Shown here: positions 49,296 through 57,951 of the stretch, piece after piece
Layout: the number at the start of each line of letters is the position of its first letter
Position numbering within the stretch: position 1 is the stretch's first letter
Source: Kiloniellales bacterium
GTDB lineage: Bacteria; Pseudomonadota; Alphaproteobacteria; Kiloniellales; JAKSDN01
Direction: 5' to 3'
Assembly (NCBI GenBank): GCA_028280455.1
Contig: JANQLT010000164.1
Coordinates: 1 to 64,000 of the forward strand
Length of the DNA: 64,000 nt
Notes under the pieces: generated by a model
Told to the model about the DNA's origin: nothing
Seen by the model: the letters and a program-made list of their open reading frames with translations, nothing else
Databases searched by the model: none
Program-made: the position numbers and the translations under genes

Positions 49296-49508
49296 ATGAA
49301 GATCAGCAACGACAAGAGCAACTGGGTGAGCCCCTATCTGATGCGCCCGCTTCGCAGCATCGAAGAGGTCATGGCCGAGCGTGCCAAGCGGCGCGCGCAG
49401 GCGGCCGCGCCGATCCGGCCCTTGTCGATCTCCGACAACAAGCCCGCGCATATCGCGCCGCTGCTGTCGCTCGACGCGGCGCGGATGGCGCGCCGTCAGG
49501 TCGCCTAG
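49296..49508 (+). CDS. Small basic protein, 70 residues
   Basis: ATG 49296 with AGGAG upstream (about 12 bases away, wide). Sequence begins MKISNDKSNWVSPYLMRPLR, then SIEEVMAERAKRRAQAAA, a charged helix, and ends RMARRQVA. No family recognised. Stop at 49508 is 10 bp from the convergent purB end. Composition and codon bias fit the surroundings. It lies in the slot where other alphaproteobacteria often carry a small gene near purB, but I cannot confirm homology. Confidence 0.6.
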   Translation: MKISNDKSNWVSPYLMRPLRSIEEVMAERAKRRAQAAAPIRPLSISDNKPAHIAPLLSLDAARMARRQVA

Positions 49509-49518
49509 CACCGCCGAC

Positions 49519-50817
49519 TCAAGACTCCGCAAAGACGCGCTCGAAGATGACGTCGACCTGCCGGCCATAGGCGGCGGCATCGAAACAGGCTTCGAGCGTC
49601 GCCGCGTCGACATGCGCCGTCACCTCGGGTGACGCCTTCAATAAATCGTGAAACGCACCGTCGCCCGCCCAGACTCGCATGGCGAGCTCTTGGACCAGGC
49701 GATAGGCATCCTCGCGGCTGACGCCGGCTTGGGTCAGCGCCAACAGGACGCGCTGTGAATGCACCAGGCCGCCGAGCAGCGCCAGGTTGCGCGCCATGGC
49801 CTCGGGATAGACCAGCAGCTTCTCGATCACGCCGGCCAGACGGTTCAGTGCGAAGTCGAGGGCGATGGTCGCGTCGGGCGCGAAGACCCGCTCGACGGAG
49901 GAATGGGAGATATCGCGCTCGTGCCAGAGGGCGACGTTCTCCAGCGCCGGGACCACGGCGGCCCGGACGATCCGCGCCAGGCCGGTCAGGTTCTCCGACA
50001 GGATCGGGTTGCGCTTGTGCGGCATGGCCGAGGAGCCCTTCTGCCCCGGCGCGAAATACTCCTCCGCCTCGCGGACCTCGCTGCGCTGCAGATGGCGTAT
50101 CTCCACCGACAGGGCCTCGACCGAACTGGCTATGACCCCGAGGGTGGCGAAAAAGGCCGCGTGGCGGTCGCGCGGGATGACCTGGGTCGAGATCGGCTCC
50201 GGGGCCAGGCCGAGCTTGGCGGCGACATGGGCCTCGACCCGGGGATCTATGGTCGAGAAGGTGCCGACGGCGCCGGAGATGGCGCAGGTGGCGACCTCCC
50301 GGCGCGCCTGGCGCAGCCGCTCGCGGCCCCGCGCGAAGGCGGCGTAGTGGCCGGCGAGCTTGAGCCCGAAGGTGGTCGGCTCGGCGTGGATGCCGTGCGA
50401 GCGGCCCAGGCAGGGCGTGCGCTTGTGCTCCATCGCCCGTGCCTTGAGGGCTGCCAGCAGGCGTTCGAGGTCCTCGAGCAGCAGATCGGCGGCCTGAGTG
50501 AGCTGCACCGCGAGGCAGCTGTCGAGCACGTCCGAGGAGGTCATGCCCTGGTGCACGAAGCGCGCCTCGGGCCCGACGTGCTCGGCGAGGTTGGTCAGGA
50601 AGGCGATGACGTCGTGGCGGGTCTCGCGCTCGATCTCGTCGATCCGCTCGACCTCGAAGGCGCCCCGCTCCCAGACCGCGGCGGCGGCCTCCTTGGGAAT
50701 CACACCGAGCTCGGCCTGGGCGTCGCAGGCATGGGCCTCGATCTCGAACCAGATGCGGAAGCGGTTCTCCGGCTCCCAGATCCGGACCATCTCGGGACGG
50801 CTGTAGCGTGGGATCAT
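49519..50817 (-). CDS. purB: Adenylosuccinate lyase
   Basis: 432 residues. Aspartase/fumarase superfamily marks: MIPRYSRPEMVRIWEPENRF, VHQGMTSSDVLDSCLAVQLT, GRSHGIHAEPTTFGLKLAGH (catalytic His), and the signature loop GSSAMPHKRNPILSENLTGL (catalytic Ser). It acts twice in purine synthesis, on SAICAR and on adenylosuccinate. It is the first purine gene in the minus-strand block and probably has its own promoter at about 50820-50930. Confidence 0.97.
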   Translation of the reverse strand: MIPRYSRPEMVRIWEPENRFRIWFEIEAHACDAQAELGVIPKEAAAAVWERGAFEVERIDEIERETRHDVIAFLTNLAEHVGPEARFVHQGMTSSDVLDSCLAVQLTQAADLLLEDLERLLAALKARAMEHKRTPCLGRSHGIHAEPTTFGLKLAGHYAAFARGRERLRQARREVATCAISGAVGTFSTIDPRVEAHVAAKLGLAPEPISTQVIPRDRHAAFFATLGVIASSVEALSVEIRHLQRSEVREAEEYFAPGQKGSSAMPHKRNPILSENLTGLARIVRAAVVPALENVALWHERDISHSSVERVFAPDATIALDFALNRLAGVIEKLLVYPEAMARNLALLGGLVHSQRVLLALTQAGVSREDAYRLVQELAMRVWAGDGAFHDLLKASPEVTAHVDAATLEACFDAAAYGRQVDVIFERVFAES

Positions 50818-50928
50818 GGACGACTCGGCAGGGCAGGGGATCGCCCGGAGATATCGCCTTTGACCGGCCGGTGCAATTGCCGCGGCGCCCTGCGCCTGGC
50901 TGCCTGACCCGCTCTCGGCGTCCCGCCG

Positions 50929-51612
50929 CTACAACAAGCCGAGCGACCGAAAGCTCGCGTGGCCGCTGCGCGAGATCACCACGTGGTCGTGGACCACGAT
51001 GCCGAGCTTGCGGGCGGCCTCGACGATCTCCTCGGTCATGGCGATGTCGGCGCGCGACGGCGTGGTGTCCCCCGAGGGATGGTTGTGCACCAGGATCAGC
51101 GCCGAGGCGCCGAGCTCCAGCGCGCGCTTGACGACTTCGCGGGTGTAGACCGGCGTGTGGTCGACCGTGCCGCGCTGCTGGGTCTCGTCGGCGATGAGCT
51201 GGTTCTTGCGGTCGAGGAACAGCAGGTGGAAGCGCTCGACCTCCTCGCGGCCGATGGCGGTGCGGCAATAGGCCAGGAGCTTGTCCCAGGAGGACAGCAC
51301 GGGGCGGTCGATGACCTCCTCGCGCGCCAGGCGCTTGGCCGCCTCCTCGGCGGCCTTGAGGGCGGCGATGGAAGCGGCGCCCATGCCGGCCACCTGTTGC
51401 AGCGCCCGCGGCTCCGCGGCGAGCACGGCGCCGAGGCTGCCGAACTGCTTGATCAGGGCCTTGGCCAGAGGCTTGACGTCGCCGCGCGGTTGCCCGGCGA
51501 AGAGCAGGCACTCGACGACCTCGTAGTCGGCGAGCGTGTCGCCGCCCTTGTCGATCAGCCTGTCGCGCAGCCGCTGGCGATGGCCGTGGTAGTGCGCCTT
51601 CTCTTCGGCCAA
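50929..51612 (-). CDS. radC: RadC-family JAB/MPN domain protein
   Basis: 227 residues. N-terminal helix-hairpin-helix (LGAVLAAEPRALQQVAGMGAA), then the JAMM metal site near the C-terminus: ALILVHNHPSGDTTPSRADI, with His-X-His and Asp at the usual spacing, plus a conserved Glu earlier in the domain. RadC proteins were named for a repair phenotype that has been questioned; peptidase or deaminase-like activity is not shown. Intact and of normal length. Confidence 0.93.
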   Translation of the reverse strand: MAEEKAHYHGHRQRLRDRLIDKGGDTLADYEVVECLLFAGQPRGDVKPLAKALIKQFGSLGAVLAAEPRALQQVAGMGAASIAALKAAEEAAKRLAREEVIDRPVLSSWDKLLAYCRTAIGREEVERFHLLFLDRKNQLIADETQQRGTVDHTPVYTREVVKRALELGASALILVHNHPSGDTTPSRADIAMTEEIVEAARKLGIVVHDHVVISRSGHASFRSLGLL

Positions 51613-51734
51613 GGTCGAGCTTCCCCTGTCGGTCGTCGATTAGGCCTCGAAGCGGGGCCGATCTCAAGCCGCTGGCCAGGCCCCGGGGCGCTGGCTATGG
51701 TCCGGCCGCTCGTCCCAAGGCGAAGCGGAGAGAC

Positions 51735-52718
51735 ATGAGAGCTCTGGCCTTTTTGGCGATCCTGATCGGCCTCGGCGCGGTCGCCCTGCTGGTTGCCTGG
51801 CAGGGCGCGGAGTCCGTGGCCGGCCACTTCGGCAGCGCCAACTGGGCGATCCTGCTGGTCACGCTCTTCGCCTTGCCGGAGTGGGTTCTCAGCGCGGCTT
51901 CCTGGCGCGCGCTCTTCCCGCCGGGCCGGGTCCCACCGAGCCGCGATCTGCTGACCGCCATCTGGGCCGGCACCTCGGTGAACCTCTTGCTGCCGGTGGC
52001 GACCATCGGCGGCGAGGTGGTCAAGGCCCGCTACCTCATGCAGCGGGGCTGCCGCGGCGCCCTGGCGGTCGCCTCGGTCTTCGCCGACAAGACGGTGCAG
52101 GCCATCTCGATCCTGGTCTGGTCCTTGATCGGCGTCGCCTTCCTGGTCTTCCGCGAGCCGGCCGGCGACATCGTCTTCTATGCCCTGCTCGGCGCCTTCC
52201 TGCTGACGCTCGGCATCGCCGGCTTCATCGCCGTGCAGCGGGCCAAGCCCTTCGGCTTCGCCGCCCGCCGGGCCCTCGCCCTGGGCCGCAGCGAGCGCTG
52301 GCAGTCGCTGCTCGACGACGCGAGCGGCCTGGACGAGGAGATCCGCGCGCTCTATCGGCGCAAGGCGGCGCTGGCGGCCGCCTCCTTCATCCGCTTGGCG
52401 GCGCGGGTGGTCCTGGCCGGCGAGGTTTGGGTCGCCGCCTGGCTGATGGGCATCCCGATGACCTTCGCCGAGGCGGTGATCCTGAAGTCCCTGGGCATGG
52501 CCCTGCGCAGCGCCGCCTTCGTCGTGCCCGGCGGCATCGGCCTGCAGGAAGGCGCCTATGTCGCGCTCGGCCTGATCCTCGGCATCCCGCCCGACGCCAC
52601 GCTCTCGCTCTCGCTGGCCTCGCGCCTGCGCGAGCTGGTCTTCTCGGTGCCGGGCCTGCTGATCTGGCAGCTCGGCGAGGGGCGGGTGATGCTGGCGCGG
52701 CGGCCGACTGCGGGCTGA
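51735..52718 (+). CDS. HpnL-like integral membrane protein (lysylphosphatidylglycerol synthase TM region family)
   Basis: 327 residues with about eight membrane helices. Family marks: WAGTSVNLLLPVATIGGEVV near residue 75-95 and SLGMALRSAAFVVPGGIGLQ with EGAYVALGLILG near residues 255-285, the pattern of HpnL and flippase-like YbhN/UPF0104 proteins. HpnL is associated with hopanoid synthesis in alphaproteobacteria; some relatives move lipids across membranes. No squalene-hopene gene is in this window, so the hopanoid link is only by family. Convergent, 10 bp from the acyltransferase-like gene. Confidence 0.85.
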   Translation: MRALAFLAILIGLGAVALLVAWQGAESVAGHFGSANWAILLVTLFALPEWVLSAASWRALFPPGRVPPSRDLLTAIWAGTSVNLLLPVATIGGEVVKARYLMQRGCRGALAVASVFADKTVQAISILVWSLIGVAFLVFREPAGDIVFYALLGAFLLTLGIAGFIAVQRAKPFGFAARRALALGRSERWQSLLDDASGLDEEIRALYRRKAALAAASFIRLAARVVLAGEVWVAAWLMGIPMTFAEAVILKSLGMALRSAAFVVPGGIGLQEGAYVALGLILGIPPDATLSLSLASRLRELVFSVPGLLIWQLGEGRVMLARRPTAG

Positions 52719-52728
52719 AAGCAGGCGA

Positions 52729-53685
52729 TCAGATCTCGGTCCAGCCGACCCACTCGCCCGGCGCCTGCCTGACGAGCGGCTCGAGGCGCCTGGCGAAGTC
52801 GTCGGCGGCCGCCTGGATCGCCTCGCTGCGCGCGGCGGTGGCCGGCATGTCGAGCGGGGTGCCGATGCGCACCACGAAGCCGCCGTTGCCGTCGCGCAGG
52901 GTGAAGACCGGCAGCAGCGGCGCGCCCGCCCGATGGGCCACCAGGGGCGCGCCCGCGCCGAGCGGCAGCTTGCCCTCGAGGAAGGGCGCCAGGAGCGGCC
53001 GCTTCGCCGTGCCGCCGGCGCGCACCGAGACGACGCCGTTGGCATCCAGGATCTCGCCCAGCCGCGCCAGCGCCTCGCTCGACTCGTGGAGGCCGAGGAC
53101 CACGCGCTCCGCCAGGTAGCCGACCTCGATCCGCGTCGGGATCGGGTTGAGCAGGCTCATGCCGAAGCGCGAGCCGGAGAAGCCGTGGCGGGGGTGGCTC
53201 AGGTGATGCACCTTGAGGCCGCTGCGCCAGAGGCCGATCTTGGTCACCAGGCTGGCGTAGGCGAAGGTGCTGTCCCACAGCACGACGCCGCGCTTCTGCG
53301 CCAGGGCCGCGTCGATGTTGGCGAGGCCGAGCACCTTGATCGGCGGTTGCCAGCCGCCCGGCCGGTAGGCCCGCAGGTAGGGAAGCTGGCGCTCGACGTA
53401 GAACGCCATGACCGCCTGGGCGAGCTGCTCCGCGCTCAGCCCGAAGTCGCTGCCGGCCATGCGCCGGATGCGCTCGACCAGGCCGTCAGTGCCGACGACG
53501 AAGGGCATCGCCATGGGGCCGACCAGGCGACAGAAAGCCGACCAGCGCCGCTCCGGCAAGAGCCAGGCGATCGGGGTCAGCGTGAACAGGCCGAGCAGCG
53601 TGCCGAAATCCGCCAAGCCGAACAACGGCGGCGGCTTCGGCCCACTCGCTTCCTGCGACGAGGGCAGAACGCTCTGTTTAGACAT
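52729..53685 (-). CDS. Lysophospholipid acyltransferase-fold protein with altered active site
   Basis: 318 residues. Resembles LpxL/HtrB-like (LABLAT) acyltransferases: an N-terminal hydrophobic segment near residues 30-60, then VLWDSTFAYASLVTKIGLWR where active relatives have a His-X4-Glu/Asp motif. The His is absent here (DSTFAYAS). A later block, GLKVHHLSHPRHGFSGSRFG, follows. The protein may be inactive or use a different residue. Shared context with the HpnL-like gene suggests envelope lipid work. The substrate is unknown. Confidence 0.75.
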   Translation of the reverse strand: MSKQSVLPSSQEASGPKPPPLFGLADFGTLLGLFTLTPIAWLLPERRWSAFCRLVGPMAMPFVVGTDGLVERIRRMAGSDFGLSAEQLAQAVMAFYVERQLPYLRAYRPGGWQPPIKVLGLANIDAALAQKRGVVLWDSTFAYASLVTKIGLWRSGLKVHHLSHPRHGFSGSRFGMSLLNPIPTRIEVGYLAERVVLGLHESSEALARLGEILDANGVVSVRAGGTAKRPLLAPFLEGKLPLGAGAPLVAHRAGAPLLPVFTLRDGNGGFVVRIGTPLDMPATAARSEAIQAAADDFARRLEPLVRQAPGEWVGWTEI

Positions 53686-53835
53686 GAAGTGTCCCGCTGA
53701 TCCGCTTTCGCGAAACGCTTCGGACCGCTGTCCGGACGGCCATGGAAGCCCTCGGAGAATGGCGATTCAGGCGCCGTCTCTCAAGGCCCAACTTGGCGGA
53801 ATTCGTGCGCTCGCCGGCTTGTGTGTGGCGGGAGG

Positions 53836-54660
53836 TCAGCCCTCGTAGGGCGGGCAGGTCCAGCCCTTGGGCGAGAGGGTGAAGATCTCCACCCCCTCGG
53901 CGGTGACGCCGACCGAATGCTCGAACTGGGCTGACAGCGACTTGTCGCGGGTCACCGCGGTCCAGCCGTCTTCGAGGATCTTCACGTCGGGCCGGCCGCC
54001 GTTGATCATCGGCTCGACGGTGAAGAACATGCCCTCGCGCAGCACGATGCCGCTGTTCGGCCGGCCGTAGTGCAGGACGCTCGGCGCGTCGTGGAACACG
54101 CGGCCCAGGCCGTGGCCGCAGAAGTCCCGCACCACGCCGTAGCGCTGGGCCTCGGCATGGACCTGGATGGCATGGCCGAGGTCGCCCAGGGTGGCGCCCG
54201 GCTTCACCGCCTCGATGCCCTTCATCATGGCCTCGTAGGTCACCTCGACCAGCTTCCTGGCCTTCACCTTCGGCTTGCCGACGAAGAACATGCGGCTGGT
54301 GTCGCCGTGCCAGCCGTCGAGGATGACGGTGACGTCGATGTTGATGATGTCGCCCTCGGCCAGGGCCTTGCGCTCGCTCGGGATGCCGTGACAGACGACG
54401 TGGTTGACCGAGGTGCAGATCGACTTCGGGAAGCCGCGGTAGTTGAGCGGCGCCGGCACCGCGCTGTGGTCGACGATGAAGTCGTGGCACAGCCGGTCAA
54501 GCGCCTCCGTGGTGACGCCCGGCTCGACATGCGGCGTGATCATGTCGAGCGTCTCGGCCGCCAGCCGGCCGGCGCGGCGCATGCCCTCGAAGTCCGCCGG
54601 GCCGTGAATCACGATCCGCCGTTCCTCCGGATGGATCTTCAGCGCTGCTTCGCCGGTCAT
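53836..54660 (-). CDS. map: Methionine aminopeptidase, type I
   Basis: 274 residues. Pita-bread fold with the five metal ligands in order: Asp (INIDVTVILDGWHGD, two Asp), His (CGHGLGRVFHD), Glu (FFTVEPMINGG) and Glu (AQFEHSVGVTAEG). It removes initiator methionine. The longer N-terminus (about 20 residues before IVIHGPADFEGMRRAGRLAA) is slightly extended compared with E. coli but common in alphaproteobacteria. In related genomes map and radC are often adjacent; here two genes lie between. Confidence 0.96.
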   Translation of the reverse strand: MTGEAALKIHPEERRIVIHGPADFEGMRRAGRLAAETLDMITPHVEPGVTTEALDRLCHDFIVDHSAVPAPLNYRGFPKSICTSVNHVVCHGIPSERKALAEGDIINIDVTVILDGWHGDTSRMFFVGKPKVKARKLVEVTYEAMMKGIEAVKPGATLGDLGHAIQVHAEAQRYGVVRDFCGHGLGRVFHDAPSVLHYGRPNSGIVLREGMFFTVEPMINGGRPDVKILEDGWTAVTRDKSLSAQFEHSVGVTAEGVEIFTLSPKGWTCPPYEG

Positions 54661-54832
54661 CGGTTCTCGCCGTCCATCGTCGCTGTCCAGGGAAGCTGAC
54701 GCTTCCGCGCTTCAAAATGGGCATAACACGGCGGCGCCTCAAGGGCCAGTATCAGCCCCCGGCGCCCGCCTCGGGGAGCAATATCCGGGGGCCAAACTTA
54801 ACAATTGCCGAATATCTGGTGTGTTTTCCACC

Positions 54833-55579
54833 CTAGCTGCGCTCGACGTCGTTGCGCTCGCAGCTCCTGAAGTGGCGCCAATAGTAGGCCAGGAGCCGCC
54901 AGGTGAACTCGAGGCGGGGGCGGAAGTAGACCTCCCGGTAGGGCGCTGGCGCCGGATCGAGGATGAAGGCGCGGAAGGCGCGCCACATCGAGTCCGGGCT
55001 GTCGCCCTTGTCGCCGAGGTCGATGCGGCCGGTCATGACGTTGCGGAAGGCGTGCCGGGGATAGTCGTGCGCCAGCGTCTTGGTGGCGTTGTAGAGCGCC
55101 GCCTTGGAGGCGTAGTACTCGACGTGGCGCTCGTGGCCGGTCAGTGCCCGGCCGGCCAGGACGTTGATCACCTTCTTGCCGTGGTCGCGGCCTTGGCCGA
55201 GGGTCCGGCGGATGCAGTAGAGCGCGCCGGCCGCGTTGACCGCGAAGCTCTCGGCGACCCGGGCGTCGTCGGCCTTGTGCACGAAGTCCTTGAAGCCGGG
55301 CTCGGTGATCACCGCGGCGTTGTTGATCAGGACGTCGATGTCGCCCTGCTCCTCGTGGATCCGCCGGAACACCGCCGCGACCGACTCGGGGTCGGCGAGC
55401 GTTACTTGGTAGACGGCCTCGGCGGCCGGGTCGTCCCGCTCTAGCGCGTCGGGATCGGAGGTCAGCAGGACCGGGAAGAGGCCCGGCTCGGCCCGCAGGT
55501 GCCGGCTCAGGATCCGGCCGAAGCGGCCGCCGGCGCCGGTCAGGACGACGACTTGCTGCTCTGGCTGGCGCTGCGCCAC
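54833..55579 (-). CDS. SDR-family oxidoreductase paired with a radical SAM enzyme
   Basis: 248 residues. Rossmann nucleotide site TGAGGRFGRILSRHL near the N-terminus (TGxxxGxG), NNAAV strand at about residue 88 and catalytic YYASK (Tyr-X3-Lys) near 155. C-terminal 40 residues are unusually rich in aromatic and basic residues (EFTWRLLAYYWRHFRSCERN) and could form a membrane-facing or binding helix. It starts 21 bp after the radical SAM gene on the same strand, an operon. Substrate unknown; a carbonyl-group reduction or epimerisation is the usual activity. Confidence 0.82.
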   Translation of the reverse strand: MAQRQPEQQVVVLTGAGGRFGRILSRHLRAEPGLFPVLLTSDPDALERDDPAAEAVYQVTLADPESVAAVFRRIHEEQGDIDVLINNAAVITEPGFKDFVHKADDARVAESFAVNAAGALYCIRRTLGQGRDHGKKVINVLAGRALTGHERHVEYYASKAALYNATKTLAHDYPRHAFRNVMTGRIDLGDKGDSPDSMWRAFRAFILDPAPAPYREVYFRPRLEFTWRLLAYYWRHFRSCERNDVERS

Positions 55580-55600
55580 CGGCTCGGCCGGCTTCCGCCC

Positions 55601-57082
55601 TTAGCCGACCGGCAGGCCGACCTGGCGCAGCGCCGAGATGCCCTGCACGGCGACCTTGTAGGCGGCGATCTTGGAGCGCCGGGTCAGGCTCAGGCCGGTC
55701 TCGCGCTCCAGCAGCATGGAGTGGTTGCCGATGCGGCTGAGGTACTGGGCCTGGAGATCGCTGATGTCCTCGGTCATCGAGGGCTCGTTGTGGCCGTGCA
55801 GGCCGCGGGCCCGATAGAAGGCCTCGCGGTCGCGCTCGAAGAGCGCCCGGTCGAGCCGGCCCTCGGCCAGGGCCAGGTCGTAGGCCCCGGTGCCCGGGTA
55901 GGGGTTCGGCAGGTTGAACTTCGAGTAGTCGGACCCGAGGTGCCGGGCCAGGGCCATGGTCGCGTAGGCGCCCTCGACGGTGTCGCCCGGCAGGGCCAGG
56001 ATGAAGTAGGCGCGGGTCTCGATCCCCAGCTTCTTCGCCGCCTCGATGTTCTCCTTCATCTTCTCCCAGTTCTTGAAGCGCCGGTTGGCCTTCTTGAGCA
56101 CCTCTTCGTTGGCGGATTCCACGCCGTAGGCGAGGATCCGCAGGCCGGCGCGATACATCAGCTCGATCAGCGCCGGGTCGAGGTGGTTCATGTGGCTCTC
56201 GCACTCCCACTCGACGCCCAGGTCGGCCTCGATCAGCAGCTCGCAGAGCCGCTCGATGCGCTTGCGGTCCAGGGTGAAGATCGGGTCGTGGATGATCAGC
56301 CGCTTGGCGCCGAAGGTCTCGACCAGGTGGCGGATCTCCTCGAGCGAGCGCTCGGCGGTCTTGGCGCGGAACTTGTTCCCTTGGGAGATGAAGTAGGGGC
56401 AGTAGTTGCAGCCGATCGGGCAGCCGCGGCTGGTCTGCACGATGAAGCGGTCGAGCTTGCCCGTGTCGACCAGGTCGTAGGCCGGCAGCGGCAGGTCCTG
56501 CATGTTGGTCAGCGCCCGGGCCGGGTTGCCGCAGTCGTAGGCACCCTCCCGCAGATGGTAGAGGCCCTGGATCTCCGCCGGGTCGCGGCCCTCGACGATG
56601 TCCGTGATCACCGCCTCGATCTCGCTGGCGACGACGCCGTCGTAGACCTTGCGCGACTTGACGAAGTCGACCATCTCGGCGGCCGCGAAGAGCGGCCCGA
56701 AGATGTAGAGCGGCACGCCCGGGTAGAGCTCGCGCAGCAGCTCGGCCTGCTCGAGGTCGAGGAACAGGGTCGGCAGGCTGGTGCGCACGAAGATCGCCGC
56801 GCAGTCCGGGCAGCGCTCCTTGAGGGCCGTGCGGTAGAGGCCGCGGCTGGTCGAGTCGCGGTACTGGTCGTCGTCGATGATCGGCCGGTGGCCGGCGGCG
56901 CGCAGTACCGCGGCGGCGTACTGCAGCTCGGCGATGGCGTAGATCTGCCGCGGCCGGCCGTGGTTCTTCGGCGCGCGCAGCGACTTGAAGCCGACGCCGC
57001 TGCCCATTTCCTTGTGGAACATGTAGCGCCGGTCGTAGTTCGGCAGACTGAGCAGCAGGACTGTCTTGCCGGCCTCGGTCAT
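55601..57082 (-). CDS. B12-binding-domain radical SAM protein
   Basis: 493 residues. An N-terminal B12-binding-type domain (about 1-165: VLLLSLPNYDRRYMFHKEMG, and APKNHGRPRQIYAIAELQYA) is followed by a radical SAM core with the [4Fe-4S] motif Cys221-X3-Cys225-X2-Cys228 (RGCPIGCNYCPYF), then ARxxxx-type elements RLIIHDPIFTLDRKRIERLC, YGVESANEEVLKKANRRFKN and RAYFILALPGDTVEGAYATM (SAM-binding and barrel strands). Family members methylate or rearrange unactivated carbons in lipids, tetrapyrroles and natural products. The next gene is an SDR on the same strand. Confidence 0.88.
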   Translation of the reverse strand: MTEAGKTVLLLSLPNYDRRYMFHKEMGSGVGFKSLRAPKNHGRPRQIYAIAELQYAAAVLRAAGHRPIIDDDQYRDSTSRGLYRTALKERCPDCAAIFVRTSLPTLFLDLEQAELLRELYPGVPLYIFGPLFAAAEMVDFVKSRKVYDGVVASEIEAVITDIVEGRDPAEIQGLYHLREGAYDCGNPARALTNMQDLPLPAYDLVDTGKLDRFIVQTSRGCPIGCNYCPYFISQGNKFRAKTAERSLEEIRHLVETFGAKRLIIHDPIFTLDRKRIERLCELLIEADLGVEWECESHMNHLDPALIELMYRAGLRILAYGVESANEEVLKKANRRFKNWEKMKENIEAAKKLGIETRAYFILALPGDTVEGAYATMALARHLGSDYSKFNLPNPYPGTGAYDLALAEGRLDRALFERDREAFYRARGLHGHNEPSMTEDISDLQAQYLSRIGNHSMLLERETGLSLTRRSKIAAYKVAVQGISALRQVGLPVG

Positions 57083-57156
57083 GGCCCGATCATCTCCCGT
57101 AATCCCCTGATTTCTTTAGCCCAATCGCAGTCGGAAGACAACCGTGAGCGGGGCCG

Positions 57157-57888
57157 TCAGAAGGCCGCGGCGATCTCGCCCTGGATCTGCTCGGCCATGG
57201 CCTCGGGGTCCTCGGCCGCGAGGATCTGGCGGCCGACCACCAGGTAGTCCGCGCCCCGGGCGATCGCCTGGCGCGGCGTGGTCACCCGCTTCTGGTCGTG
57301 GTGCGGCACGCCCTCCGAGCGGATTCCCGGCGTCACGATCAGCAGCCGCTCGCCGGCCATCTCGCGGATCGCCGTGGCTTCCATGCCCGAGGCGATGACC
57401 CCGTCGCAGCCGGCCTCCATGGCGCGCCGGGCCCGGCCGATGACCAGCTCGGGCACGGTCAGAGAGACCCCATCGGCCAAGAGGTCTTCGCTGCCCTGGC
57501 TGGTCAGCAAGGTGACGGCGAGGATCTTCAGGCCGGACTCGCCGCGGCCCTCGACCGCCGCCCGGATCGCGTGGCCCTGGCCGTGCACGGTGACGAACTC
57601 GACGCCCATCCGGGCGATCTGCTCGACCGCCGAGGTCACGGTCTGGTCGATGTCGTGCAGCTTGACGTCGAGGAAGACCCGCTTGCCGGCCGAGACCAGG
57701 GCCCGGGCCAGCCCGAGGCCGCCGCCGAAGGTGAGCTGCAGGCCGATCTTGTAGAAGGCCACGGAGTCGCCGAGCGCCTCGACGATCCGCTCCGCCTCGG
57801 CCCGCTCGGCCACGTCGAGGGCGACGATCAGGCGTTCGCGGTCGTTATGGGGCTCGTGCCGTTGCGCGGCTGCGCTGGACTGGCTCAT
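57157..57888 (-). CDS. pyrF: Orotidine 5'-phosphate decarboxylase
   Basis: 243 residues. TIM-barrel signature: LIVALDVAERAEAERIVEAL, VFLDVKLHDIDQTV (catalytic Lys and Asp), and a C-terminal TPGIRSEGVPHHDQKRVTTP phosphate loop. It makes UMP from OMP. Reads through with sfsA upstream on the same strand (63-bp gap) and the radical SAM gene 74 bp downstream. Confidence 0.96.
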   Translation of the reverse strand: MSQSSAAAQRHEPHNDRERLIVALDVAERAEAERIVEALGDSVAFYKIGLQLTFGGGLGLARALVSAGKRVFLDVKLHDIDQTVTSAVEQIARMGVEFVTVHGQGHAIRAAVEGRGESGLKILAVTLLTSQGSEDLLADGVSLTVPELVIGRARRAMEAGCDGVIASGMEATAIREMAGERLLIVTPGIRSEGVPHHDQKRVTTPRQAIARGADYLVVGRQILAAEDPEAMAEQIQGEIAAAF

Positions 57889-57951
57889 CGGCTCTGACTG
57901 TCTGGAGAAAGGGGCCTCGTCGCCCCCATTGTCGCCGGGCGCGGGAGACTG

